Notes: generated by a model from the sequence alone, not told the origin. DNA of 64,000 nt from Pontibacter lucknowensis (GCF_900156415.1 NZ_FTNM01000003.1:434001-498000); one strand, 5' to 3'; shown: positions 34,425 to 43,954, counted from the stretch's first letter. Made by a program: numbers and translations.

Positions 34425-35549
34425 TTAGAATCTAAAACCGACGCGGGCATCCAGAAAATCCGCCACATGGCGATGGGCCTTCAGGTTGATGCCGTAAAAC
34501 ATGCGCCCTCCTGTATGGTACTCCAGGCCCCAGCGCTGGTACACCGGGTCGCGGGCTTTGTATGGAGAGTATACGTATACCCCAAGCTGCTGATTGAACC
34601 GGAAACGACCTATGCGCAGTTCGTGCCCCACCAGCAAAGCACCCCGCTGAAAATCACGCCCGTCCTCTTCGTCCTGCAGGTGCTTACGCAAGGTATAGTC
34701 TGCTATCCACTCGGCCCCACCAGTCAGCGCACTGATGCGGCCAACGGGCTGGCTGACGTAAGCAGTTATACCTAGCAGTGGCAGCTTGCGTGAAGGTTCG
34801 TCGTGGCGGTCCTTGCCGGTGCCAAACACGGCTACCAGAAAATTACGCACCTGCTGCTCCTGCATACTTGCGGACATTTGGCGCTCAGGGAAAGCGGCAG
34901 GTCGCAGGGCATAGTTGAGCCCCAGTGTAGCCGAGGGAAAGTTGATGCCCTTGTTCGGCTGACGCAACCCTCCATTCGAGATATGCTTGTACGTACCGCC
35001 TGCCCGCAGCATCCAGCGCTCGCTGAGGCGGTAGTTGCCCATCAGGTTAATTTCGAGCGGAAAACTGATGGCTGTGCTGTAAAATAGATTTTCAGGGTTG
35101 GTGTCAGGGTCATAGATGTTGTCCATGTAGGCCAGCCCAGCCCCGAAACGGAAAGACAAACTGAAGCGGCGATGCGCTGATAGAAAAGGCTCTACATACA
35201 GGAGCAAGGTATAGGCATTGCCCAGAATGTCAGGATTGTCAAAGTTGTAATAAGCCAGTGCGGCACCCAACCTGGGGTAACCCTGCAGGTACTGCCAGGC
35301 GCGTTCGTTGGTAAAGTGCAGACTCACATCCGCCTCTATACCCCAGGGATTGGAACCGGAAATATCCCGAATCTCTCTGGAATGTGGAATGATGAAGCCC
35401 GTGTGCCCCGTCAGGCCGATGTTGATCGCAGACCGGGTGGAATCGCTTTGCCACGCAGCAATTGCCAGTACAGGCTCACATAGTAGCGACAGTACCATAG
35501 CCAGGGATAATAGCAAACCGGTATGAAAACCTCTTCCACTGTTCGTCAT
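34425..35549 (-). CDS. PagL-type acyloxyacyl hydrolase (lipid A 3-O-deacylase family)
   Basis: The 374-residue protein has a signal peptide (GLLLSLAMVLSLLCEPVLA) and an outer-membrane beta-barrel with the PagL catalytic motif H189-I-S191-N-G-G. The C-terminus ends in phenylalanine (VGFRF), as outer-membrane proteins do. PagL removes an acyl chain from lipid A; Bacteroidota homologues are about twice as long and their lipid substrate is unproven. The ATG at 35549 is chosen over an in-frame TTG at 35573. It is co-transcribed with the DUF302 gene. Confidence 0.85.
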   Translation of the reverse strand: MTNSGRGFHTGLLLSLAMVLSLLCEPVLAIAAWQSDSTRSAINIGLTGHTGFIIPHSREIRDISGSNPWGIEADVSLHFTNERAWQYLQGYPRLGAALAYYNFDNPDILGNAYTLLLYVEPFLSAHRRFSLSFRFGAGLAYMDNIYDPDTNPENLFYSTAISFPLEINLMGNYRLSERWMLRAGGTYKHISNGGLRQPNKGINFPSATLGLNYALRPAAFPERQMSASMQEQQVRNFLVAVFGTGKDRHDEPSRKLPLLGITAYVSQPVGRISALTGGAEWIADYTLRKHLQDEEDGRDFQRGALLVGHELRIGRFRFNQQLGVYVYSPYKARDPVYQRWGLEYHTGGRMFYGINLKAHRHVADFLDARVGFRF

Positions 35550-35584
35550 CTTTATAACTTTTTGCTGCCTCAAGGCAATTTAAC

Positions 35585-35820
35585 TCTTCAACAGGCCAGT
35601 TCGCCAGTTTGGCACCTGCCTGGTAGTCTTTCTCCAGAAAGTCGGGCAGGGCCTGGTGCGCTCACGTACAGCATAACACGCCACCAATGATTAAGCAGGG
35701 GCATCAGCGTCAGGCGTATCTTGCCTACAATCTGAAGGTACAGATGCGGCGTGTCCTGTGGGCCTCCCAGTCGGCAAGGGGTAGGGGAGGACGTTCAAAC
35801 TCGCTGGTGTCGGGCTTGTT
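35585..35820 (-). pseudogene. Decayed DUF5996 family gene
   Basis: On the minus strand, positions 35802 down to about 35760 read EFERPPLPLADWEA. After a frameshift near 35755 the frame continues DTPHLYLQIVGKIRL, MPLLNHWWR and MLYVSA. A third frame near 35655-35590 reads LPDFLEKDYQAGAKLANWPVEEL. These are, in order, the conserved N-terminus and the extreme C-terminus of DUF5996 proteins. About 200 residues between them are missing, and no intact start codon is seen. The gene was lost by an internal deletion plus frameshift. The family assignment is from memory. Confidence 0.75.
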
Positions 35821-36094
35821 TGTACAGCTTCTTACATTGGCTCTTGTTTTATACCGGGCGCCTGCTGATTGGTTTTGAGATTCTGGTATAGATCAGGGTA
35901 AAGCCGGGCTTTTTTGGCGCCGGGCGATGCTCTTGGAAAACATTTATGCAAGCTTTCGTCAAAAGGCATGACAAATTCACTAACAAAAATTATATTAGCA
36001 GTTGGGCATACTTAATCTAATGTCCGTATACCTGCGTCTGTCAGGGAGCCTCTGTTCTCCGACTTGATATGAGGCTCCTTTAATATCTGAAAAC
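35821..36094. other. Region upstream of ppk1
   Basis: No gene is seen. The region holds an imperfect hairpin near 35903-35928 (GCCGGGC/GCCGGGC-like G-C blocks) and an AT-rich stretch from 35960 that probably contains the ppk1 promoter. AGGGAGCCTC and GAGGCTCCTT at about 36044-36080 form a 9-bp inverted repeat, which could be a leader terminator or attenuator 15 bases before ppk1. Confidence 0.4.
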
Positions 36095-38200
36095 ATGTTA
36101 ACCAATAAGGTTTCTGACCAAATAAAGAGAAGTAAATACATTAGCCGCGACCTGAGCTGGCTGCGTTTTAACTACCGTGTGCTTGACCAGGCCCGCGACA
36201 CGAGTCGCACCATTTTTGACCGGCTCAAGTTTATGGCCATCACGGCTTCCAACCTCGACGAGTTCTTTATGATCCGGGTAGGCAGCTTGTATAACTACAT
36301 CGATTACGGCAAAGAGCGACTGGACTACTCTGGCCTGCGCGAACTGCCCTTCCGTAAGAAATTGCTTGACTACGCGCACCGCTTTGTCAACGATCAGTAC
36401 CTGACATTCAACAACGAACTTACCGAGCTGTTTGACAAAAGCGGTTTTGACATACTCAAGGTGGGCGACCTGACCGAGATCGAGCAGAAGAAGGTAGACA
36501 GCTATTTCAAGAACACGATCTATCCGCTGCTCACGCCCATGGTGTTTGACAACTACCATGGCTTCCCGCTGCTCATGAACCAGCTGCTGACCTTTGGTGT
36601 GGTGACCCGCACCACCGAGGAGCAGAAGGCGCAGGACCGCGTGACCTTTGTGCAGATACCCCAGAACCTGGCCCGTTTTTACGAGATCAACCGCAAGGAC
36701 AAGATCATCTTTGTGCCGATTGAGGAGATCATCCGCTGGAAAATCAAAAAGCTGTTTCGTAACGTGGAGATCGTGTCAGCGAACCTCTTCCGCATTACCC
36801 GAAACGGAGATTTTACACTGGAGGAGTCTGACGATATTGAAGCTGACTTTGTACAGGAAATCAAGTCGAAGCTGAAGACGCGCAAAAAAGGACGTGTGGT
36901 GCGCCTGGAGATTGAGCGCAATCCGTCTGCCTTTATGATGAAGGTGCTGAAGGAGCGCTGGACCATCGACAATGCCAATGTCTTCACGATCACGAGCATG
37001 ATCGACCTGCGCGGTCTTTGGCAGATCATCAACCACCGGCAATTCAAAGACAAAGGTTTTAAGCAACCCGCATCCGTAACGCCGCTCAGCCTTCCGGCCG
37101 AGTCGGTGGACATGTTTCAGTATCTGAAAGAGCATGACGTACTGCTGCACCACCCCTACAACAACATGGAGCCTGTAGTGCAGCTACTGGAGCGCGCCGC
37201 CGAAGACCCTTATGTACTAGGCATCAAGCAGACGATTTACCGACTGGCGGATCAGTCACGTGTGACGGCTGCTTTGCTGAAGGCTGCTGAAAATGGCAAG
37301 CACGTATCGGTGCTGTTTGAGGTGAAGGCCCGCTTTGATGAGGAGCGAAACCTGCGTGAGGGTGAGCGTCTGGAAAAGGCTGGCTGTTTTGTGATCTACG
37401 GCATCAGCAAGTATAAGACGCACACCAAAATGCTTATGATCATCCGGAAGGAAGGGGAGAAGGTGACGCGCTACGTGCACATCGGAAGCGGTAACTATAA
37501 CGAGCAGACCGCCCGCCTGTATACGGACGTGAGTCTGCTGACCACCAACGATGTGTATGCGCATGACGTGTCGGAGTTTTTCAATGTAATAACCGGTCAC
37601 TCCCGACCAAACGAGTATAAATACCTGCTCACTTCTCCTAAATCCATGCGCCAGCAACTGATCGAGCTGATTCGCCATGAAGCACGCAATGCCAAGAAAG
37701 GGCTGAAGAGCGGAATCGTGATCAAGATCAACTCACTGGAAGACAAGGAGGTGATAGATGAATTTTACAAAGCTTCCAAGGCAGGTGTTCCGATTAAGCT
37801 CATCGTGCGCGGCATCTGCTGTTTACGCCCGGGCCGTGAAGACCTGAGCGAGAATATTTCAGTAAAGTCGATCGTAGGAGAGTACCTGGAGCACAGTCGC
37901 ATCTATTACTTCCACAACAACGGTGACCCGAAGGTATATGGAGGCAGTGCCGACGTTATGGTGCGCAGCTTTGACCGCCGTATTGAAGCACTTTTCCTGA
38001 TCGTGAATGAGGAACTGAAAAAAGAGGCGATCAATATTCTGTACTACAACCTGCTCGACAACCAGAACTCCTACATCATGCGCGAAGACGGTACCTATTC
38101 CCGTAAAAAGCCCGCCGCCAATGAAGAGATCGTTGATGTGCACAAACTGTTCTACAAGAAGGTGTTCGAGGAAACAACGCAGGAGGTAGAGTTAGTATAA
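36095..38200 (+). CDS. ppk1: Polyphosphate kinase 1
   Basis: Makes inorganic polyphosphate from ATP reversibly. The 701-residue protein has the N-terminal domain (YISRDLSWLRFNYRVLDQA), the head domain and two phospholipase D-like catalytic domains. The autophosphorylated histidine is H462 (YVHIGSGNYNEQTA) and the second active-site histidine is H600 (EHSRIYYFHNNG). Length and motifs are standard. The exopolyphosphatase gene faces it from the other side of a terminator, so synthesis and breakdown of polyphosphate are encoded together but in opposite directions. Confidence 0.97.
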   Translation: MLTNKVSDQIKRSKYISRDLSWLRFNYRVLDQARDTSRTIFDRLKFMAITASNLDEFFMIRVGSLYNYIDYGKERLDYSGLRELPFRKKLLDYAHRFVNDQYLTFNNELTELFDKSGFDILKVGDLTEIEQKKVDSYFKNTIYPLLTPMVFDNYHGFPLLMNQLLTFGVVTRTTEEQKAQDRVTFVQIPQNLARFYEINRKDKIIFVPIEEIIRWKIKKLFRNVEIVSANLFRITRNGDFTLEESDDIEADFVQEIKSKLKTRKKGRVVRLEIERNPSAFMMKVLKERWTIDNANVFTITSMIDLRGLWQIINHRQFKDKGFKQPASVTPLSLPAESVDMFQYLKEHDVLLHHPYNNMEPVVQLLERAAEDPYVLGIKQTIYRLADQSRVTAALLKAAENGKHVSVLFEVKARFDEERNLREGERLEKAGCFVIYGISKYKTHTKMLMIIRKEGEKVTRYVHIGSGNYNEQTARLYTDVSLLTTNDVYAHDVSEFFNVITGHSRPNEYKYLLTSPKSMRQQLIELIRHEARNAKKGLKSGIVIKINSLEDKEVIDEFYKASKAGVPIKLIVRGICCLRPGREDLSENISVKSIVGEYLEHSRIYYFHNNGDPKVYGGSADVMVRSFDRRIEALFLIVNEELKKEAINILYYNLLDNQNSYIMREDGTYSRKKPAANEEIVDVHKLFYKKVFEETTQEVELV

Positions 38201-38229
38201 AATCTGGTTTTATCTTCCGCTGAAAACAA

Positions 38230-38276
38230 GAACGGGAGTGGTACATGATCATCATGCGCCACTCCCGTTTTTTTAT
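38230..38276. terminator. Terminator between ppk1 and ppx
   Basis: AACGGGAGTGG near 38231 pairs with CCACTCCCGTT near 38259, followed by seven T. It lies at the 3' ends of the two convergent genes. Confidence 0.92.
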
Positions 38277-38366
38277 AAAAGTCCCGCCCGGCTAAGTCAT
38301 TTCCACCATAGTAATCACGTGCGAGGAAGATCGCTCCATAGCATGTGCCTGCGGGCAAGGCGAAAA

Positions 38367-39269
38367 CTACCTGCTGATCTGACTGATCACAAACCGCTCC
38401 TGATGATGCTGCTCATATAAAGCGTGAATCATTCCGTCTTTGAGGCCGACGGCAGGCACGAGCATGCTCTCGAGCTTGGCCCACTTCATGGCGGACAGGT
38501 ATATCTCAGCAGCGGGGAGGATAACGTCGGCGCGGTCAGGGTTGAGGAGCAGTTCGGTGATGCGCTGCTCCATGGTCATCGCTGCTACCCGCTGTGTGAT
38601 CTCTTCAATCTGCTTGCGGAAAATCGCCTTGCCCACTGCCTTGCCTGACAGGTCAAATATCTTGTTGATGTTACCTCCTGTGCCAATGGCGCGGGTGAGA
38701 TGGTATTTTTTGGCGTTCTCTTCGATCCATACCCGCATGTTGTTCCAAAGCTCCTGTGAGTCCACGCCGTGCATGTGCCGGATGGAGCCCTGCTCAAAGG
38801 ATTGCGAGGCCATCTTCTCCCGGTTCACATAGATGTTGAACTCGGTGCTACCGCCGCCCACGTCAATGTGCAGGTAATTACGCTCATCCAGAAAGTTCAC
38901 GATAACTTTGTTGATCAGGTCGGCTTCGGCTACCCCGTCGATCACCTGGATGTTCATGCCGATGGCCTGGTGCACACGGTCCAGAATTTCAGGGGCATTT
39001 TGGGAGGTGCGCATGGCAGAGGTGGCGCACACCATATAGTGGTCCACGTCGTGCACGTCGAGTAGCAGTTGAAAAGCGTGCAGTAGCTTGATGAACTTCT
39101 GAATTTTGTGCTCGCTGATAAAACCGGCATTGAACACATCCTCTCCAAATCGGATGGCGTAGCGGATGTATTCAACTCTTTTAAAAATTACGTTTCCATT
39201 CTGATTCAGAACGTTGGAGATCTGGCACCTCACCGCGTTCGAACCGATATCAATAGCAGCTAACTTCAA
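38367..39269 (-). CDS. ppx: Ppx/GppA family exopolyphosphatase
   Basis: Hydrolyses polyphosphate or pppGpp. The 300-residue protein shows the ASKHA ATPase fold: phosphate-1 motif AAIDIGSNAVRC at the start, the acidic SAMRTSQN region, HIDVGGGSTEFN in the centre and IGTGGNINKI further on. It lacks the long C-terminal HD-like domain of E. coli Ppx, as do many short Bacteroidota forms. Convergent ppk1 supports a polyphosphate role. A TATATTTG element lies about 41 bases upstream. Confidence 0.92.
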   Translation of the reverse strand: MKLAAIDIGSNAVRCQISNVLNQNGNVIFKRVEYIRYAIRFGEDVFNAGFISEHKIQKFIKLLHAFQLLLDVHDVDHYMVCATSAMRTSQNAPEILDRVHQAIGMNIQVIDGVAEADLINKVIVNFLDERNYLHIDVGGGSTEFNIYVNREKMASQSFEQGSIRHMHGVDSQELWNNMRVWIEENAKKYHLTRAIGTGGNINKIFDLSGKAVGKAIFRKQIEEITQRVAAMTMEQRITELLLNPDRADVILPAAEIYLSAMKWAKLESMLVPAVGLKDGMIHALYEQHHQERFVISQISR

Positions 39270-39309
39270 AAATTATCCGGTTAAGAGCGTACAACATGCT
39301 TTACTAAGC

Positions 39310-39317
39310 CAAATATA
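39310..39317 (-). promoter_or_regulatory. -7 promoter element for ppx
   Basis: Reads TATATTTG on the minus strand, a TAnnTTTG match. It gives a leader of about 34 bases to the ppx ATG. No TTG at ideal spacing was seen. Confidence 0.5.
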
Positions 39318-39370
39318 GGTATAAATGCTGTACGCAGAAAGTATCGGTGCTGCCAATTAAACCGGCGATT

Positions 39371-40723
39371 TTACTCAGCAGACTGCACCCAGCCGAGTCT
39401 GCCGTCCGGCTGTCGCACGAGGTCAAACTGTCCGTTCACGGCTACTACAGGTATAGCAGCGCCTGCTGGCAGACTATCCATTTGCCCGGCTTCGGAGTGT
39501 GCGTCATCCAGCAGCGGACGCTCCTGTCTTAGTTTTTTAACGGCAATGGGCTTGGCTATACCTTCCACCAGTGAGCTGATGATATATGCCTCCGACTGAT
39601 CGGGCAGGCGCACGCGGTACCAGTTGTTTGCGGCACCCACCACCTGGAGCGGCGTGTGCTTGCTGAGGGAGGTATGGAGCGCTGCTTTAGCTGAAGGCTC
39701 TGCCCGCACATTGGCCATTTTGGACGACACCCTTACCCAGTTGCCGATCTGCGTGGCATCCACTTTCACGGTAGGTATAGGTGCTGCAGACTGGTGCACG
39801 TAGGGGTAGGGGTTGGTGGCACCGCGACCATAGCGGTAAATGCCGAAGTGCAGGTGCGGGCCGGTTCCCCTGGCATTGCCGGTGTTGCCGACCAATCCGA
39901 GCGTGTCGCCTACACTGACGCGCTGTCCGGCTGTAACCAGCTGCTGGTCAAGGTGGGCGTAGTAAAGGTTCTGCCCACGATTCAAATCCGAAAGCCAGAT
40001 CACCTTGCCGCCACGGGGCGTTTCGTTCACACGCGACACGACACCGTCTACCGAGGCGATGACGGGTGTGCCGCGCGGTGCGAAAATATCAATGCCTTCG
40101 TGGCTGCGAGCGCCTGCATCACGTGGGTCACCCCAGATGCTGGCGATGTGACGACTTGACTTACCAGGTATAGGAAAAGCCAGGGTAGGCTGTGCTTGTA
40201 TAGTGATGGTATAAGTGCCGCCGCGCAGCAGCTCCGGCTGCACACGCAGCAAGTGCGCCATGTCCTCATCCACCACGTAAGTCAGCGTAGTGGCTGTGCT
40301 ATCTGTGTGGGCAACCTGTTTGGGGGCTCTGGCCGGGTCGGTGCTGGCTTCAAACAGATCCATGAAAACCTGCATAGTCTCCCGTGCTTTCATCTCCAGG
40401 CTCACTACCAGTTTCTCGCCGCGTTTGGCTTCTACTCTGTAACCGAGCGCTCGTGGTTTGTCAGCCGGAAAGTAGCCGGTTTCTTTGAAAGGCAGCGTAA
40501 CCGGCGTGGGTGTTTGCAAGGCAGTTTGCCCTGTCGCCAGCCAGTCCTGCCCCACAGCCGTCTGATCAAGTTTGGCGCTCTTCAGGGATGAGACATAGGC
40601 CTCGTAAGGCGTCTCTTTTTTGAACACGCCACGCAGCGTTTCCCGGCTTCCGCAACTGGAGAGGAAGAGGGTAACGAGTAAGAAGTATAAGAGAGAAGAA
40701 TAGCTTATCGGCTTTCTGTTCAT
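39371..40723 (-). CDS. M23 metallopeptidase lipoprotein with SH3-like tail
   Basis: The 450-residue protein has a lipobox (LSSC, C24), a beta-rich middle region, a LytM-type M23 domain with zinc ligands H208 and D212 (HEGID) and H290-L-H292 (HLHFG), and two SH3-like stretches at about 325-385 (ANVRAEPSAKAALH, VRLPDQSEAYI) and 410-450. It probably cuts peptidoglycan cross-bridges at the outer membrane or periplasmic face. The middle region (VVSLEMKARETMQVFMDLFEAS) is a domain I do not recognise. It is divergent to the L,D-transpeptidase gene, another cell-wall enzyme. Confidence 0.92.
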   Translation of the reverse strand: MNRKPISYSSLLYFLLVTLFLSSCGSRETLRGVFKKETPYEAYVSSLKSAKLDQTAVGQDWLATGQTALQTPTPVTLPFKETGYFPADKPRALGYRVEAKRGEKLVVSLEMKARETMQVFMDLFEASTDPARAPKQVAHTDSTATTLTYVVDEDMAHLLRVQPELLRGGTYTITIQAQPTLAFPIPGKSSRHIASIWGDPRDAGARSHEGIDIFAPRGTPVIASVDGVVSRVNETPRGGKVIWLSDLNRGQNLYYAHLDQQLVTAGQRVSVGDTLGLVGNTGNARGTGPHLHFGIYRYGRGATNPYPYVHQSAAPIPTVKVDATQIGNWVRVSSKMANVRAEPSAKAALHTSLSKHTPLQVVGAANNWYRVRLPDQSEAYIISSLVEGIAKPIAVKKLRQERPLLDDAHSEAGQMDSLPAGAAIPVVAVNGQFDLVRQPDGRLGWVQSAE

Positions 40724-40958
40724 GTTTGGTTTCGTTTCCGGATTTCAGATGTGTATCCCTTTCTATACAAATATGATACCTGATTTGATTCCTTTTACTT
40801 GATATAGAATGATTTAAGCGCAATGTTGTACCTTTTGGGCAAATCTGAACAGTGCCTGAGCAGTCACGTAAAAACAGGTGTACCAATGGGAAAGGATCGT
40901 GAGAACGAACGTCAGAAAGAAAAGTATCAAAGAGCGGTGGCGCAACCGCGGAAAGAGA

Positions 40959-41753
40959 ATGGGCAAACGACTGTTGCCTCTTTTTGCGCCGCTCATACTA
41001 TCACCCTCCGCCTCCATAGGGGCTGGTAAATATGTATCCGTCAATCATAAGGTGAAGCCTAACGTGACAGCATTGTCTGTCATGCGGTTTGAGCAGGTAT
41101 CCTTTGACCTCTACACTCAAATGAACCTGAGTGAATCGGACCTGAACTACGATGTGTTTAACAATGCCTTGATGGGCTATTATGGCATGTACAACGAAGG
41201 GCGTCTGTCAGATAAAGGCATCCTGACCATAGTAGACTTCACGAAGCCCTCCAGCGAAAAACGTCTCTGGGTGCTCGACCTGAACAACCGGCAGGTGCTC
41301 AGCAACACGTATGTGGCGCATGGCAGAGGCTCAGGCGAAGTGATGGCACAGACTTTTTCCAATGAGCACAAGTCCTTTATGAGCAGTGTGGGCTTTTACG
41401 TGACCGACGAGGTATACTATGGCAAGCACGGCAAATCGCTGCGGCTAGATGGACTGGATGAGGCCTATAACTCCAATGCCCGTGACCGTGCCGTGGTGAT
41501 GCATGGCGCCGAGTATGCCACCGAAGACTTTATGAATAAATACGGCAGACTGGGCCGCAGCCTGGGATGTCCGGCAGTGCCACTGGGTGAGCACGAAAGC
41601 ATAATCGATGCAGTAAAAGGCAAGACAGCCCTGTACATCCACTCGGGTGACCAGACCTATACCTCGCACTACCTTGACAATGCCAATGCCGTGGCGGGCT
41701 ATATGGCAAGCACGCAGCCTACCCAGCTTCCGCCAGCGGAGTTTTCCATTTAA
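40959..41753 (+). CDS. Murein L,D-transpeptidase catalytic-domain family protein
   Basis: The 264-residue protein has a signal peptide (GKRLLPLFAPLILSPSASIGA) and the catalytic region of the L,D-transpeptidase-like family: LWVLDLNNRQVLSNTYVAHGRGSG, VVMHGAEYA and the active-site S-L-G-C-P-A-V. Such enzymes make or trim 3-3 cross-links in peptidoglycan. The frame can be extended to a GTG at 40878, which would add 27 mostly basic residues before the signal; the ATG at 40959 with a GGAAAGAG site before it is preferred. Its 3' end overlaps the convergent redoxin gene by 35 bases. Confidence 0.87.
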   Translation: MGKRLLPLFAPLILSPSASIGAGKYVSVNHKVKPNVTALSVMRFEQVSFDLYTQMNLSESDLNYDVFNNALMGYYGMYNEGRLSDKGILTIVDFTKPSSEKRLWVLDLNNRQVLSNTYVAHGRGSGEVMAQTFSNEHKSFMSSVGFYVTDEVYYGKHGKSLRLDGLDEAYNSNARDRAVVMHGAEYATEDFMNKYGRLGRSLGCPAVPLGEHESIIDAVKGKTALYIHSGDQTYTSHYLDNANAVAGYMASTQPTQLPPAEFSI

Positions 41754-42291
41754 TGCCACAGCCTATACCTGGTTTCTGGTCAGCTCTAACCTGATCACCG
41801 TTCAGCAAGGCATCAAGCGCCTGTCGCAGGTCCTGTCCTGTTACGGGCGTTTCGCTTTTGGGGCGTGCGTCATCAAACTGGCCATGGTAGGCCAGGCGCA
41901 TGTTGCGGTCGAACACAAAAAACTCTGGTGTGCATACTGCCTGGTAGGCGCGGGCCACTTGCTGGGTCTGGTCATACAGGTATGGAAAAGGAAAGCTTTT
42001 TTCGCCGACCAATTCCCGCATCTGCTGCGGACCGTCCTGTGGATAATTCGCCGCGTCGTTTGCGCTGATCCCTACAAAACTTACCCCTTTTTGCTGATAC
42101 TCGCGGGCTACCTTCACCAGTTCGTCCAGTATGAGCTGTACGTAAGGGCAGTGGTTGCAGAGGAACATGATGACAGTGGCTTTGTTAGAAACCACATCCT
42201 CTAAACAGACGAGCTTGTCGGAAGCCGTGTCGAGCAGGGCAAAGTTGGGTGCTACAGTGCCCAGTGGTAATGCTGTGGAAGCTAATGGCAT
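41719..42291 (-). CDS. Thioredoxin-fold redoxin (AhpC/TSA-like)
   Basis: The 190-residue protein has a thioredoxin fold with the redox motif C45-N-H-C48 in MFLCNHCPYV, the cis-proline region VCTPEFFVFD, and the family C-terminus GIGCGIKWK. It has no signal peptide, so it is probably a cytoplasmic thiol oxidoreductase or peroxiredoxin-like protein. The 3' end overlaps the convergent L,D-transpeptidase gene by 35 bases, and both reading frames look genuine there. Confidence 0.9.
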   Translation of the reverse strand: MPLASTALPLGTVAPNFALLDTASDKLVCLEDVVSNKATVIMFLCNHCPYVQLILDELVKVAREYQQKGVSFVGISANDAANYPQDGPQQMRELVGEKSFPFPYLYDQTQQVARAYQAVCTPEFFVFDRNMRLAYHGQFDDARPKSETPVTGQDLRQALDALLNGDQVRADQKPGIGCGIKWKTPLAEAG

Positions 42292-42372
42292 AATGCTGTA
42301 GATTAGGTGAGAGAATCTTTCTGGCTATACCTGAAAGCTGAATCAATGTAAGATTTTTGTGTGAATTAAAAA

Positions 42373-42436
42373 AGAAAAGGGGTGCTTATTACGCAACAGC
42401 TTTCAGCTGCGTAATAAGCACCCCTTTTCTGATTTT
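42373..42436 (-). terminator. Long perfect-stem terminator of the malQ operon
   Basis: A 23-bp perfect inverted repeat (42373-42395 and 42408-42430, core GGGGTGCTTATTACGCA) is flanked by A-run and T-run. It ends the treZ-GH57-treY-malQ transcript and insulates the downstream redoxin gene. Confidence 0.93.
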
Positions 42437-42445
42437 TTGGCGGAG

Positions 42446-43954
42446 CTATCTGCCGTACAGCTCTATTTCCTTTCTCAAGCGCTGCGCTGTAGTTTTGGTA
42501 AACATACCGGGCTGCAGGCGCCACTGCCAGTTACCCCTGGCGGTAGAAGGCTTGTTCATGATCGCTTCCTTACCCAGACCCAGCACATCCTGTATAGGCA
42601 GTACCACGAGTTGCGCCACCGACATGTAAGCCAGGCGTGCCATCACCTCATGCACGTTCTCTTTTGAAAGGCGCTGGGCACTGTAATCGCTCAGGCGCTT
42701 CTTATCATCTCGGCTGGCGTCCTGCTCATACCAGGCCCGCACGGTGCTGTTGTCATGGGTACCGGTGTATACAATGCTGCTTTTGATGTGGTGGTGTGGC
42801 GCATAAATACTCTCGGGCAAGTCTTCACCGAATGCAAAGAGCAGCACCCGCATGCCCGGCAGATCAAACTGGCTCATCAGGTCTCGTACCGGCTGGTCTA
42901 TCTCACCCAGGTCCTCGGCGATGATGGGCATGGCAGGGAATTTCTTGCGTACCACGTTCAGCAATTCGGCTCCCGGGGTATTCACCCATTTCCCGTTGAT
43001 AGCGGTTTCTTCTCCGGCAGGCACTTCCCAGTAAGCCGAGAAAGCCCGGAAATGGTCGAGGCGCAGCAAACCGAAAAGCTCCAGGTTATGGGCGATGCGC
43101 TGCAGCCACCAGTCAAAGTTTTGGTCCTGCAGTTTTTTCCAGTCAAACACAGGCGTGCCCCAAAGCTGTCCTGTTTCGCTGAAGTAGTCCGGTGGCACAC
43201 CCGAAACAGCGGTAGGCATGCCGGCCTGGTCCAGTTTGAATAAATGTGGGTGTGACCAAACATCGGCACTGTCATGGCTTACATAAAAGGGCATGTCACC
43301 GATAAAGGTGATCTCTTTGGAGGTGCAGTATGCTTTGAGTGCCTCCCACTGGCGATAAAAAAGGAACTGGAAAAAGGCTTCCCGCTCAATCTCACCAGCC
43401 AACTCAGCCAAGAGTGCCTCCATAGCATGATCCTGCCGTGTTTTAACTTTCTCAGGCCATTCCACCCAGGGTTTCTGATCGTAATAATGTTTGAAAGCCA
43501 CAAAGCTTGTAAAGTCTGGCAGCCATGCCTTGTGCGTTTCCCGAAAGCGGATAAACGCGGCTTTGAGTTTGCTAGCCTTGCCGTCTTTGTAGTTGTCGTA
43601 CGCCTGTCGCAGCAGCTTCACTTTATAGTCCGCCACCTTCGGGTAGTTTACCTTGGATTTGTCGAAGCCGCCGCCCGCCCGTATGTCCTTTTTGTCCAGC
43701 AGGCCATCTTCCACCAGCCGTTCGGGGCTTATCAGCAGGGGGTTGCCGGCAAAGGCGGAGTGGCTGCTGTAGGGCGAGTTGCCTGAGCCGATTTCAGTCG
43801 GGTTGAGCGGCAGGATCTGCCAATAGCGCTGGCCCGCCTCAGCCAGCAGGTCGGCAAACTTATAGGCCTCTGAGCCCAGGTCGCCGATGCCATAAGCGGA
43901 TGGGAGCGAGGTGATGTGGAGCAGGATGCCGCTGCTTCGTTTGGGTATAATCAT
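42446..43954 (-). CDS. malQ: 4-alpha-glucanotransferase (amylomaltase)
   Basis: GH77 enzyme that moves glucan segments between chains and frees glucose. The 502-residue protein shows SSGILLHITSLPSAYGIGDLG at the start, nucleophile region LLRLDHFRAFSAYWEVP, the acid/base IIAEDLGEI, and THDNSTVRAWY near the C-terminus. The length is standard for the bacterial type I form. Its ATG overlaps the treY stop by four bases. In this operon it would lengthen short maltodextrins so that they become substrates for TreY. Confidence 0.96.
   Translation of the reverse strand: MIIPKRSSGILLHITSLPSAYGIGDLGSEAYKFADLLAEAGQRYWQILPLNPTEIGSGNSPYSSHSAFAGNPLLISPERLVEDGLLDKKDIRAGGGFDKSKVNYPKVADYKVKLLRQAYDNYKDGKASKLKAAFIRFRETHKAWLPDFTSFVAFKHYYDQKPWVEWPEKVKTRQDHAMEALLAELAGEIEREAFFQFLFYRQWEALKAYCTSKEITFIGDMPFYVSHDSADVWSHPHLFKLDQAGMPTAVSGVPPDYFSETGQLWGTPVFDWKKLQDQNFDWWLQRIAHNLELFGLLRLDHFRAFSAYWEVPAGEETAINGKWVNTPGAELLNVVRKKFPAMPIIAEDLGEIDQPVRDLMSQFDLPGMRVLLFAFGEDLPESIYAPHHHIKSSIVYTGTHDNSTVRAWYEQDASRDDKKRLSDYSAQRLSKENVHEVMARLAYMSVAQLVVLPIQDVLGLGKEAIMNKPSTARGNWQWRLQPGMFTKTTAQRLRKEIELYGR

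Noticed and set aside
35687-35878. Plus-strand 63-codon frame before ppk1
   Set aside because: It lies opposite the DUF5996 remnant and has no protein-like features of its own.
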